Assembly (NCBI GenBank): GCA_932521025.1
Contig: OW051471.1
Span: forward strand, 6,882,001 to 6,946,000
Source: Oscheius onirici
Taxonomy: Eukaryota > Nematoda > Chromadorea > Rhabditida > Rhabditidae
Direction: 5' to 3'
Length of the DNA stretch: 64,000 bases
Numbering within the stretch: the first letter of the stretch is position 1; each line of letters starts with the position of its first letter. The notes under the pieces were generated by a model, which made no database searches, had not been told where the DNA came from, and worked only from the letters and a program-made list of their open reading frames with translations. The position numbers and the translations under genes were made by a program. Shown here piece by piece: positions 32,380 through 43,312 of the stretch.

Positions 32380-33773
32380 ATGGGGAAGGCCACAAAACCG
32401 ACCACCACAGTGGCGCCGACAACCTTGTTACCCGAGAATTTCTCTCTCATTTTAGAAGATCTTATGGGAAATGTGGCAGTCACACTCGGCAATCCTTCGG
32501 AAGACAACTGGAGTGAGTTCAAGCTACAAACTGTTGTTATTTCATTCAGTTGGTGTTGTCGCTGATGTTGTGAACATCGCAATCTTGGTAGCGATATGGG
32601 TTCTTACTCTCCGGATTCGTCAACGAGACGTCTTTCTCTGGTTTATGATCTGTCAACTGATTCCCATGAGTCTGCTACAAATTGTTCAGTTCATCATGGA
32701 TTTCAACTACAGAGCTACCTTCCTTGGAAGTGCTTACAAGTACTTTATCCTATGATTTCTTACACAATACTTTTTCAGATGGCCTGTGTTAGATAAGAAT
32801 CAGTCGGCTGGACACCGCTTCTTCATCCACTTGTTCACCTTCTTCAAAAAGACCACATTTCTCAATTCCCTCTTTGGCGTTGGACTCTTCCTCTGTACTT
32901 GTATCCTGGTCGCTCGTCACCGTGTTCCACTACATGTCCATCGCTGGTAACTCTAAGTTTTTGTTCTGTTCCTATTTTTCAGCTATCTGTTCGGCTACGC
33001 TTTGGCTCTTTCGTTCTTAATCAGCTCCGGCTACATCGTCTTCCTTCTGTTCGACTCCAGCTGGTTTTTGAACATCTATCTTCCGGTTGTCGGCTTCGCC
33101 CTCGCCTTCAGATTCATCACCATGTTCGCAGTGAGTTGGCATCTGTTTCTCTGAAAACAGAATTTTCTAGTCTCTTGGTGCCCTTTGCTGTTGTTCAGAC
33201 TATGACTACGAGATTTCTGGAGAGCCTTATATCGCCAACGCTCGTTCTCGTCTCGGTTGGTCCTTCCTGTTTACGACAGTCGGATTCTGTAATTTCATCG
33301 TTTCCGAGACTGGATTTCTGCTCCGGGACATGATAGATCTCATCGCGACTGTCGCCCAATTTACGAAAAGTGCCGTTGCTCAGGCTGCAGAGGCTAGTAT
33401 GACCGAAAGTTACTTCAGTATCTACCTGTCTCCAATTTTGTTGCTTCTGGCCTGCGTCCTTTTCTTCCCGCCATATCGTTCATTCGTTCTGCGAACAGAG
33501 GGCTATTCTGGTCTTCATTGGGTTCATTCTGTGCCTCCACAGCACAAACCGATCAATATCCAGGTGTTGTGCAATCTGAAAATTTTAATATATTTTTTCT
33601 TTTAGATGGATGCAAGTGTTCCCACGTCACTCCTCCGACAAGATACCCAGACAACTAGAAGCAATGACATCAGAACATTCCACTATCACCCTGACATGTA
33701 CCTGCAGCAGAAGCCTGTTCATTACCAGCCAGAAATGTCGAAGACGCCGATCATCGTCCCTTTCCTCAATTGA
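32380..33773 (+). CDS. Seven-pass membrane protein, uncharacterised family, tandem copy 2
   Basis: Starts MGKATKPTTTVAPTTLLPEN. Shared with copy 1: LWFMICQLIPMSLLQIVQFI, DFNYRATFLGSAYK, a CCCS cluster (LGALCCCS), PYIANARSRLGW and a final LLLACVLFFPPYRSFVLRTE followed by GYSGLHWVHSVPPQ. The exon borders fall at the same places in the two genes, so this is a tandem duplication. The tail is shorter and lacks the Gln/Tyr-rich repeat, ending TPIIVPFLN. N-glycosylation sites occur near the N-terminus. No known family recognised. Confidence 0.8.
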
Positions 33774-34600
33774 AAAAGAGAGTAAACTATTGTTAACAAA
33801 TTATCGCTCTGCGTTTTGATTTTTGACTCTGATTATAGATTGTAACTGCGTCTAAAATCAACGAGCAGAACGAATTCCAAGAGTTCTGAAAGTCGTACAT
33901 TTCGTTTGGAACAGAAATAGTAGCAGTTGAACTCCTTCAAAAGTTGATCTTTTTGACTTTCCACTTGGATGCACGCTTTGTTGGGTACTTCCTCTTTCCT
34001 CCTACGCTCCGTTTACAAATCGCCCTCTATTGTTTGTCATTCAACCATGCACCGTTAGTCGAATCTTTGTTCATTATTCAGGCTTTTTCTGCGTCAGCAT
34101 AGATAGAACTTGGATCTCTCTCTTCATTCCCTCTTAGCCATATTAGCCTGTCCTTGTTTTCGTCTCAGATTATGATTACGTCGCTTTTTGTCCTTTTGGA
34201 CACGCCCTGTCCGTTAGAATTTATAAAGGAGTAGAAGGAGCTCCTTGCGGTTCAGTTACTCTCTCTATATTTAACCAGTTTGTTGGAATCTCTTCAAGCG
34301 CAAAGCTGCTCGTTCAACAAGCTCAGAAATAGAATCCATTCTCTTTAATATTGTCCAAACACACTAGTTATTTGAAATACAGATGTTCGTATATAGAGTA
34401 GAAAACTCTTGCAAGATCTAAGCAGACAATCAGTATCAGCAGGATTTGTATCCAGCCATATTTAGCATGGTATTTCCGAAATACCGTCCACGCAACACAA
34501 CCTGGAATAAACACGGTTGTCTGCTGCCCTTAATCCGACTACGTAACTGTTATGTCTGAAATTTCTGATCTTCGCGATAGAAACTCGCTTTGTTTCAGTA
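33774..34600. other. Long intergenic region
   Basis: About 830 bp with no convincing open frame or RNA gene. It includes a TATA-like CTCTATATTTAACCAG near 34261-34280, and a TTTGTTTCAG acceptor (34589-34598) two bases before the ATG of the next gene. Confidence 0.35.
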
Positions 34601-34845
34601 ATGAAGGTCTTTTTTGTCTTTGTCGTCTTCTTCCAACTGGTCTTCGCCTCCAACACACTGCGCTACCCCGCAGATGCTCAGGTCGAACAAATTGGAGACT
34701 ACAGAATTGTATCCTCGAAGGGAGTATGTTTCAAATAGTGATAAATAGTCGAGACGCTTTTCAGGGCACTCTGGAAGATCTGCTGATGCTGGAGGACCGA
34801 GTGAATACCCACAAGAAGCAGCAAGAACGACTGATGCAACAGTGA
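34601..34845 (+). CDS. Small secreted peptide precursor
   Basis: Two exons, split by an intron of about 38 nt near 34727-34764, encode about 67 residues. MKVFFVFVVFFQLVFAS is a clear signal peptide; the mature part begins NTLRYPADAQVEQIGDYRIV, continues SSKG, GTLEDLLMLEDRVNTHKKQQ and ends ERLMQQ. There are no cysteines. The acceptor TTTCAG lies two bases before the ATG. A secreted regulatory or structural peptide is inferred; no known neuropeptide motif and no amidation Gly is seen. Confidence 0.65.
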
Positions 34846-35053
34846 ACAAAAGACCCAATAAAAATGCTTGTTAATTCGAAATAGTAGGTCTTCTTGTCAT
34901 TCTCCTCTGACCCTGGCTGGTCTTCCGAACGCTCCACATTCCTCTTGTTGTTGTAGACCAATTGTTTCTGTCATCTATCATTTGAGGACAGAACACGATT
35001 TGTCAGTTTGCCACCTATTTCGACAGTTTTCGTCCGAACAAGTACATTTTTTC

Positions 35054-35640
35054 TTATGACTGACTTACTTTAGTTTGAACGTTATCGTTCCATACTTGAA
35101 CCGAATTCCTACAACCTTGGTTGCCACATGTCACAGTCTGGCCTCTATCGCTTTGAATATAAATCCCTATATCAAACCCTAGAATCGTTTCTAGACGGAA
35201 TAAATCTGTCCCGAGATGATTGCAGTTAATGGACATCCAGACCGTTGTACTGCCAGCAGAGCCGTTTCTGAATGTAACAAATCCCGTTTCAATCTGCATA
35301 TTAGATTGTTGTCCTGAGGAGAGTCGCGTCTGTTCACACAACTCCTGGCCTGATACAAAACGATACACCTTCAACATTTCCATGTGCTTAAATAGAAAAA
35401 ACTAACCTGGACAGCTCGGAAACAGTGATTTACGAAGACAATATTGGTAGCATCCAGATAAGCAAAGAACAACACAAAAAGAGCATCACTGACACTAGCA
35501 TCAGTCACACCGGTCTTACATATATTGAGAGAGAAATTGGGCAAAAGAATGTTAATCGCTGTCCACTTGTCTGTTGAATTGGATTTCGAATATCCCAACG
35601 GACAAATTGTTTTTGCGATTGAAACCCATCGACCTTGGAA
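35054..35640 (-). CDS. Hypothetical extracellular Cys-containing protein, 5' end unresolved
   Basis: Two clear minus-strand exons, about 35640-35407 and 35368-35054, encode NFQGRWVSIAKTICPLGYSK, DKWTAINILLPNFSLNICKT, YLDATNIVFVNHCFRAVQ and then RFVSGQELCEQTRLSSGQQS, TVWMSINCNHLGTDLFRLET and DRGQTVTCGNQGCRNSVQVW. Six or more cysteines and N-glycosylation sites suggest a secreted domain. Upstream exons toward 35990 are likely but could not be phased, so no start or signal peptide is given; the end may also splice on at a GTAAGT near 35066. Family not recognised. Confidence 0.5.
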
Positions 35641-35989
35641 GTTGGTAAAAACTGGACAAAATGATGAATAGTTGGAAGACGTATCTTATGTTAGACTATA
35701 TCAGCTGCCAAGAAGTAATCCTACACTGCCCCGGTATCCAGATTCAGCACTTGCTTCTTCTTCCGAAGACAAGTACTAAAGAAAACATTGTATTCTTTTA
35801 CAGAAGTGCGAGTTTGTCAATTCGAGTGGCAAGGGATCAAGCTGCTTACCTACTCTTTTTGACTATGCCAACCTCCAAAGATTCAAGAAAGTTGTTATTG
35901 AAGATTTGGGAACTACAGTTTTTAATCCGGAGTACATTCGAAATAACTGCGAGCATTTCCTTCAGGTTACAGTTATAAAAATTTAACTA

Positions 35990-36675
35990 ACCGGACAGCT
36001 ATCAAGATTAGGTTATTCCTCATTCTCCCGGTTCTTATCAGCTGAAGGTCATCAGCAACTCGTCTCAAGAGTGCCGCACTCTTCGTAATCTTTAATTACT
36101 TTAGAAGATTCTACCCAATAAAGAACCTTTAATTACTCTACAGCTCATTTCCCTTGTCACAAAGATTCCCGCGTCCCCTCGGCGTCAGTTGGCTGTCATC
36201 TCATCGGTCAGTGGCTTTGCCCCAGTCGGCTGGCTGTAATCCCTCTTCTCTGCTGTAAGAATCTCCTGAACTCTCTTCTTTCCCCGTGCTCTCTTCGGCA
36301 GACTCATTTACTCACATCTGCTAAGAGTTATGCAATAGTCGAGATCATTGTCTGTTCCTATTCTCCACACCGTTAGATACCAGAAAGTTCAAAGAAAGTG
36401 TGCGAGAGGAAGTATTCGATCTGAAATCGGATACCTTCGCATCTCGACTGGTATCTCCTCGACCACTTCAGACCATATTTCATTTACTTTGCATTCGTAG
36501 TATAGATAAACCGACATCTAGTGTTCCGTCGTTCATCTTCTGTTTGAGAAGGTTCAGCTGTGTCTAGTGTTTGTCTTGCAGTTGCGCCAATTGTCCTTAT
36601 CCTTTAGCTCTACTCTTTGTTTTTCCTTTTCAATTCTACTTTGTTTCTGACAGCCAATCAAAGCAACCCTTCAGA
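35990..36675. other. Intergenic region upstream of the PAM2-like gene
   Basis: TTTAATTACTTTAGAAGATT and TTTAATTACTCTACAG stand about 50 bases apart as an imperfect direct repeat near 36089 and 36129. No gene seen. CCCTTCAG at 36667-36674 adjoins the next ATG. Confidence 0.35.
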
Positions 36676-38560
36676 ATGAACGATGAGAGGAAAGTCCGCG
36701 TTCATCTGGACACCGAAGATCGTCCTCCGGCCAGCTACTACCAGCCAGATGCGCTTTGTGATCTTCCGCTCAAAAAAACTCCATTCCAAACACCACTAGC
36801 TGATGGTCAGTTCGAAGAAGGTCCCAATGGGGCTGGCAAAAAGAGGCGATGTTGATTTAGAGCCGACGACAAGTTAACATGTGTTGGCAGTAAAACGAGT
36901 GTTGGAAGAATGAGGGTGGACTAAATGGGAGCTCCATAATACATCAAAATCTTTTGGTTCTTAACTCACCCGTTAGGTTTCATGACGAATAGCACTCCGC
37001 AGCAATTCATGAGAATTCCCGAACAAATGACTTTTCAGAATGGGTCAAAGCGCCCGAGTTCGTGCCACGCTCCATGCTGGAAGAGTCCTTTAACCCTCCT
37101 TGTGATGTAATCGGAGCCTCCCAATCTCTGGATAACAATCGGGCTGTTCCTTTCGCTCCTTTCTGCGGTGATTACACTACTCATTTCCCTCCCGGTATAT
37201 TTCGTTTCAAATTCAGTTTAACTTTAATCAGGAACATTTCCACCGCCTCTTCCAATGTTCCCACAAGGTCGAACGGTTCCACAACTTCCACCGGACATGA
37301 TTCCGGAAGGATATTCTGCTAACATCACCCACATCAACTGTAAGTTCTTTTCTCAATCCCACAACATGTGTTCCGTTAAAAAATGTTCCACGTTACACTG
37401 CTGACCCTTTCAGCTGGCGTGGGTCCTCCTATTCCTGCTATCGTCTTGCGAAAGAAGAGGAGAAAGCGCAATCGACAAGCAAACTCCATGATTCTCAATT
37501 CTTCCGAATCTCCGGGTTCCTCCCAACCAAGAGCAACGGCGACTCCGGATCAAAAAGGACTGACGGAGGAGGAGGAAGAGTTTCGAATGGACCGTGTGGG
37601 TCTCGGCGGGTCGTGTCCAGACCTCAGCGAGGAACAACTCGAAATGTGGGACGACTACTTGGTGAGTTAGGTGATTCTTGGTCAACTTTGTCTTTTAGTA
37701 TGATACAGCTGTTGCATCCAACAAAGAACCGCAAGATTTTATGAAAACATCAGGTATACTATGGCTGGTAGTTTTTATTAATTCCCTTTGTAGCATACGG
37801 AATTGTTTCTCGCGGCTTACTTGATCTGGCAGAACAACATCTCGATGGCATTTCCAATCCAGAACTGAGAAAGCTAGATCGAGAAATAAATGGTTTGGCC
37901 GCCATTTTACCTAATGACTGAAAGTTTAGGCAATTCAATGACGGCATCGATGGTTATGCAGAGACTCTCGAATCACACTAAATATTTAGATGCTGCTGGA
38001 TCTACTGAAATGAGTTTAGCCTCGGAACTGGAGCAAATTCACTTCAGACCTGAGGCAACGGTAAACGCAAAACATTTATTAAAAGTTATGTCTTTCAGAG
38101 ATACGGATATCCGCAGATTGACTCGGAAAATGTCCATTTGGCGACGATTCATCACGGCTCGATTCATTCCAAAGTTGTTCCGAAGTCGAAGCTTCGCAGG
38201 GTGAGATAAGATGTTTTTGGCTAACTTTTCAAGGGGATTTCAGCAATACTCTGACTCGGAGGAGGAAGACTGTTTCGAAGGAAATATCCATATCAATGCT
38301 TTCGATCCGTGCGAGGTAACTTCATTTTTCATTTTGTTCGCTATTATTGCAGCAGTCGATTTGCATAATCGGGACCAGTTGTCAATCGTCAGACAAAAAC
38401 CTGAAACTGGCCAATCTGGCAGTAAACACACGTTTTGCAGGAACTTTCACTGACGGATACCGAGTCAGCTTCTGCCACTCGATTCGAACAGATTCAACAG
38501 GCAATAAAACGTGGGACCGAACTCCGACCTCCAGATCGAGTTTGCTGTTCAATCCAATAG
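36676..38560 (+). CDS. Disordered protein with PAM2-like motif and CaaX-like end
   Basis: Start MNDERKVRVHLDTEDRPPAS two bases after an acceptor. Using the GTCAGT donor at 36806 joins PFQTPLAD to EWVKAPEFVPRSMLEESFNP. APEFVP resembles the PAM2 motif that binds the MLLE domain of poly(A)-binding protein. Later exons give Pro-rich sequence, a basic patch (LRKKRRKRNRQANS), an acidic stretch (LTEEEEEFRMDRVGLGGSCP), YGIVSRGLLDLAEQHLDGIS, MTASMVMQRLSNHTK and DSEEEDCFEGNIHINAFDPC. The preferred last exon ends PPDRVCCSIQ, a CaaX-like C-terminus; reaching it needs a very short intron near 38436, and the alternative runs on in another frame. Mostly disordered. Role in RNA metabolism is inference from PAM2 only. 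Confidence 0.55.
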
Positions 38561-38857
38561 TATTCTCTTATTTTTCAATGAACTTTTTTCTTAAAAGGCC
38601 TGCAACACTTTTGTCGGCTCTAAAGTAGAAAATTATTCTTTTTTTTGTGAAGTTTCACAATATACAAAACAAAACATAAGAACTATACAAATCCAACTTT
38701 TTAACCTCAATTAGAACTTCGTGCACACAGAGCAATGAACAATTGATGGTGTTGCTAAAACAGGAATCGCAAAACGCAATATGTAATTGTTATGCCATAA
38801 AGTGAGAAGAGACAGATAATCCATCGGATTTCCTGTCCCTCTTTTCGCGCAGTGATT

Positions 38858-39198
38858 ATGGCAGACGGCCACGCCCCGATGGCAGCCAGCTGGTCGGAAA
38901 TGCCACCTCTCGCTGTCCTCTTCCTCATCTCCCTCCTGTCCATCCAGGGTATACTTTTCCTTCTTTGTGACTCACTCGAAAAACATTCAGTCTTCTCGGA
39001 AGAAGTTCAAATTAGCGGTCAGTTTTCTGTCGGAGAAGAATCCGCCTTCGATGGACCGGTTCAGGAAAGTGGGTGAAAGTTGTTACTTCCTTAATTGGCC
39101 AAAGAATAGGTCCGTTATTCAATCTGCCTTCGATGAGAGTAGCAAGAGAATATCTTCGACGTCAGGCTGGGAAAGAGGAGGAAGTCAAAAGGAACTGA
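38858..39198 (+). CDS. Secreted peptide-hormone-like precursor
   Basis: Three exons (38858-38948, 38991-39068, 39110-39198) encode 85 residues. The N-terminus holds a hydrophobic segment (PPLAVLFLISLLSIQ) after a short polar leader, as in a signal peptide or signal anchor. It is followed by an acidic propeptide-like stretch VFSEEVQISGQFSVGEESAF. The last exon encodes SPLFNLPSMRVAREYLRRQA followed by GKEEEVKRN, an amphipathic, basic stretch with a Gly-Lys that could be an amidation and cleavage point. A CGCGCAG acceptor lies seven bases before the ATG. The first intron is 42 nt, a multiple of three with no stop, so retention would also leave an open frame. Family unknown; peptide-hormone role is inferred. 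Confidence 0.55.
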
Positions 39199-39256
39199 TC
39201 AACATCTGTGATCTACAAAGAAGCTTTAAAATTCCGTCTTTCAATAAACAGTAGTT

Positions 39257-39577
39257 TTATTTCGTTCCACCCTCTCTGGAGATTGCCACTCCGTAGCCAT
39301 CTACATCGAGTACAATAAAAGAGGGTGATCTTCTCTGAAGAGTGTAAGCGAACATATAGGGGTCTTCAAAAAAGGCGACAGACCATTCGCCGCCATAGAA
39401 ATACTCCATAATCTGAAAGAGTTTTGACTATTCCGTCCCGCCAGACCGACTGACCTTTCCAATTTCGTCGACCTCCTCTCCCTGTCGCGACTTGATCCCA
39501 CTATAATGCTCCTCAATGGCTATCTCGGCCACACGCACCATTTCTGCCGAAGCCCCGAAGGATAATACCACTTCCAT
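39257..39577 (-). CDS. Divergent dynein light chain (DYNLL/LC8-like)
   Basis: Start MEVVLSFGASAEMVRVAEIA at 39577, preceded by a TTTCTTCAG acceptor. After IEEHYSGIKSRQGEEVDEIG a 42-nt intron leads to the LC8 core: KIMEYFYGGEWSVAFFEDPY, MFAYTLQRRSPSFIVLDVDG, YGVAIS. This aligns with the family pattern (IKKEFDKKYNPTWHCIVG... FIYFYLGQ...LLFK) in order and length (about 90 residues), but key surface residues of canonical LC8 differ, for example no HETKHF. LC8 proteins are dimeric hubs in dynein and other complexes. It is tail to tail with the peptide gene at 38858-39198. Confidence 0.65.
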
Positions 39578-39873
39578 CGTATGGATCGGATACTTTCGAA
39601 CTCTGAAGAAATAAGTCGTTTAGAGATGACAGTTTACAGTTTAATGGGCGATCAACTCTAATTCGAATTTCGGAACAAGTCACGCGAAAATTACAAACAT
39701 TTTGATGACGGAGGAGCACAACAACAAAACAACTAAAATCCAGAAGATGATCGAATCAGAAGACAACAAAACATGTTGTTATTCCTTGCCTTTGCTAGAT
39801 TGAAATATTTCTTTTGTTTTATTTTAGTATAACTAAACATGTAAAGGTAATCAAGATTGGCTAAGAACCAAAC

Positions 39874-40017
39874 TCACAGTCTGTATCCGTCGTTCGATTC
39901 TGACGCTGGGTATGTTCGTCCATACGCTCTGGGATCCTTTCGCATGATTCCACTGCTCGTTCCTATGAAACTAGCCAAAATAAGGAAAAATCGGAGCATC
40001 CTGAACAGAATCCTCAT
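39874..40017 (-). CDS. Very short secreted peptide gene (47 aa)
   Basis: A single exon reads MRILFRMLRFFLILASFIGT, a signal peptide, followed by a predicted mature region of about 25 residues: IMRKDPRAYGRTYPASESND then GYRL. There are no cysteines. Single Arg/Lys sites (MRK, GR) could allow processing. It is intact from ATG to stop. The length is below common gene-finder limits. A neuropeptide or antimicrobial role is possible; neither is shown. Confidence 0.5.
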   Translation of the reverse strand: MRILFRMLRFFLILASFIGTSSGIMRKDPRAYGRTYPASESNDGYRL

Positions 40018-40557
40018 TTCGTCCGACACATGTCCTACCTGCTTGGAAAGGTAATTGACGACCCGTCGTAGAAAACAGGGTCAGACTGACTGACTCGGCG
40101 CTTTTTCTTGGAGAAACCGGTACGATTTTTAGAGGAGATTGACGGACAGCAGACAGAGTAACTAACCTTGTGAAGGCAAAGATCAGTAGGAAGTAGAGAC
40201 TTTAAAGTGGGCGGACGACTAAAAAACAGACTGGGAACTGGTAATCAGGTGAAGGGGACAGGGATGACCTCTGAGATGTGCTCGACTATCAATGTTCAAG
40301 AAAAGTCTTTTGAAGTTTGAAAACGGAGACGGCAAGAAGTCGTCTTGTGACACATGCATTCCGTTTAGTTCTATCCTTAACGGTGGGTAAGGAACCTCAG
40401 GGTAATCTGCTATTTGATCGCTCAACTTGGTGGACCTGTCAAAACAGATTTGTGCTGACTCTCACTGCAAGTTTGCAAATTGAATATTAATTAGACCGAA
40501 TAATTCAAAACCAAAGAGTAGTCAGGAGAGAAAAGAGATATATAGAGAACTGAACCA
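40018..40557. other. Intergenic region with a possible short minus-strand exon
   Basis: A minus-strand frame at 40219-40430 follows a TTTTGACAG acceptor and reads SDQIADYPEVPYPPLRIELN, then MHVSQDDFLPSPFSNFKRLF. No ATG precedes it in frame until the Met in MHVSQ, so it is either an exon with a missing first exon or a short gene starting there. The rest of the interval is empty. Confidence 0.3.
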
Positions 40558-41142
40558 TGCTATACAAAATGTTCGCTTCGATCCTACTTCTTTGTAAGTG
40601 ACTTTCATTTCCAAAAGATATATTGTCTGTTTATAGGTCTGTTGTGTGTTCTTCTTCAAGCTGAAGACCCTTCCCCAGCTTCTGTCGAACGTCTGGCCCC
40701 GATTCCTATTCGTCCACCTGATGATGACCGTGAGAAAAATCGCTCTTCTCCAATATATTCTAGGTACCTTCTGTGGTCGTATAAGATGTCAACCGGGATG
40801 GTATTGTCTCAATGAGGACTCCAGTTGCACTTCTCCTCACTGGTTCGTTGATCAGTAAAAAACGAACCATCCATTTTCAGTCCAAATCGTCCAAGATGCT
40901 CTCGTTGTCCAGAAAACGAAGTCTGGAAGACTTGTCCAACGTGCAGTGACTTGCTGACCTGTGCTCATCGTTTCATAAATTTCGTAAGTCGCTTTTGATT
41001 CATAGACTATTTCCGCAGTTCTGTATCCAAAGATGTCTCAGTCCGGCCAGATGTGTCTGCCAGCCAAACTATCTGCGTAACTCGGACGGCATGTGCATCC
41101 CCAGATCGGAATGTCCAACAATATTTCCTATTGGGAAGTAAT
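40558..41142 (+). CDS. Secreted TIL-domain (trypsin inhibitor-like) protein
   Basis: Signal peptide MLYKMFASILLLCLLCVLLQ at 40558, its codons split by a short intron. A Pro-rich linker (PASVERLAPIPIRPPDDD) is followed by a small Cys module (FCGRIRCQPGWYCLNEDSSC) and a TIL domain: CPENEVWKTCPTCSDLLTC, FCIQRCLSPARCVCQPNYLR, NSDGMCIPRSECP. The spacing of the 10-cysteine TIL fold is visible with CxCxxxYLR(N)..G.CI. These domains usually inhibit serine proteases and occur in nematode secretions. The stop is at 41140-41142, tail to tail with the first P450. Confidence 0.85.
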
Positions 41143-41388
41143 CTCCAACCATAAACCTGCTATTTGTTGTGTTAGAAAATCGACACATGTAGTTGAAATA
41201 AGCGACTGACAACAAACTTTGGGCAAGTGAACAGGAGAGTTCTTCGGTCACAAGTCCCACTCGAATGGAACTCAACTGGCCAGGGCAAAAATTTATTCGA
41301 AAATCAAAGATTTACAGCAATGTGTCTCATGCTAAACTGTGCGTCACAACTCGTTCAATCTCATAGGATCTTTTTTCAAACGGACTAA

Positions 41389-43312
41389 TCACACACGTTT
41401 TTCAATAACCATTTCATATGTTTTTGCCTTCCTCATTGCTCCGCATTCAGTTGTGGCGTCTGTTGAATATTGTGCTCCAGGAACACGAGAAATAATGTAT
41501 GAACCGAGAAAATTTCCAATTATCTGATAAAATTATATATTTATCCTTTCGCCAGCTTACAAGATGGAGTTCGGCTCTAGCCAGCGACTCTCCCAAACAG
41601 GCTCGTTTGCCAAGTCCGAATGCAACTACTTTACTGTCCAGATTAGTTCCCACGAATCGCTCTGGTTTGAACTAAACCAATTCTGAAGAACAGGTAAAAA
41701 CCAAACCTTCTCTGGTTCTTCAAACATCTTGGAGTCGGACATTATAACAGCTATTTCGGCTGCTACAGCTATTCCTTTTGGGATCAGATAGCTGCCAATC
41801 TGGATGTCCTCCGATGTTTCTCTCATCAGATTCATTGGCACAATTTGTGACATTCTCAAGGTTTCCTGAACTCGATATTTAAATATTTGTTTTTGTCACC
41901 GTGATAACGCCGTTCAAGTACGGGGTATTCGGTTTATCATTGAGCTCCAGAGGCCGATTACGTCCCGTGACTTTGTCTATCTCTTCTTGAAGTGTCATTA
42001 AAGTCTGAAGATTGATCATTCACTTAAAGTTAAAAACTCGCTTGCCTCTGGCCTTGAAAGAAGATAGGCGAATGCCCAATAAAGAGTCGTAGCAGTTGTC
42101 TCCTGTCCAGCTGTCCACAAATCCAGAAGAGTAGCGCAAAGACTGTCTTCACTTGAATCCCATTGGGTAAATTTAAAGACAAAGACTCACGAGAAACTCT
42201 GATTGGGTTCATTCTTTTCCATTTCCAGTAGAAAGGCATCCACAAAATCCTCAGATCCACTAGACAACTCTCTCTTTCCATTGGCAATTTCTTCTTTTCT
42301 CTCATTCAGCTGTTTTTTAATGAAATTGAGAGTATTTATGATCGGTGTCTCGAAAAGTTTCAGTCTTTCGCTGAATGGCCAGATTCCAGTGTTCCACTTC
42401 GCCAGCCTATAGTGAAATGGTAAAGTCACTTTGTAAATTCAAACATGAAATCGAGTGGAACGGCATCGCCAGTCATTTTGTCCATTGCCTTTTTCAGATT
42501 GAAAAACTCTTTTTCCTTCTCCTCGGTAAATCTTTCAGTAAAGAGTAGACGGTTGATGATATTGCCGACAGTCAGTTCGAAGAGGTGAGCTGGATTCAAT
42601 GTTAGTTTACCGCCATTCTTCTCCACTTGTTCCATCAACTTTCCGTTTCTAAAATTGTTTTTAAGAATTTTGGACGAGATTTACCTGTAATCGAACTCCA
42701 TCATGATTCTGTCTTGCATAAGATTTCTTCCGAGTCCAAAGTTCCTCAACGTGTGAAGAGCGAAGCGTCGTTGTTCTGTCTAAAATTCGTTTATGACACT
42801 GACTATTCAAATAACTATTAAATGTTGGAGATACTAAGAATCTAAAAAGACAAGTATGAAGGTTTCCAACTTACCCAAAAGTGTCCACTGGAGGAAATGA
42901 GTCCTTGTCCACCTTAATAGAGGTCCGTGTAATGCTTAAATAAAGTGAAACCTCTTCCTATATCCATCAAAAACAGGTAAGGTCTGTCAACAAAGTTGGT
43001 TCCTTTCTTGATCATGGCTTCATAGGCAGTTTCAAATTCCCCGATATGCACTGTTGGCATGGGTCCTAGCCACAAAGTGTAAATACCTCCATACTCTTTA
43101 CTCCAGTCTCTCAACATTTCCACGGTTCCGCCTCCTCTCAAAAGCTTCACAGCCATTTGAGGAAAGTTTCCGAGTAGCGGCAGAGGAAATGGCCCTGAAA
43201 AATTACTTTCACTGTAGAAACGAAACATACCTGGGGGAAGACTCTTGACTTTTTCATAGTGTCTGAATAGAAAGTAGGTGATCAGAACCACCACAAGAAG
43301 CAATATTACCAT
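41389..43312 (-). CDS. Cytochrome P450, CYP2-clan, tandem copy 1
   Basis: The start chosen, 43312, gives the membrane anchor MVILLLVVVLITYFLFRHYE and then the Pro hinge SLPPGPFPLPLLGNFPQM across a short intron. Also visible: [14 protein letters not shown], the I-helix AGQETTATTLYWAF, the meander region RLRMSQIVPMNLMRET, and the heme loop [19 protein letters not shown]. The terminus is EMVIEKRV. These define a microsomal CYP2-clan enzyme like nematode CYP33/35 groups, active in xenobiotic or fatty-acid oxidation with cytochrome P450 reductase. The extended N-terminus up to 43387 lacks ATG. It is one of three head-to-tail copies and all key residues are present. Confidence 0.9.
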
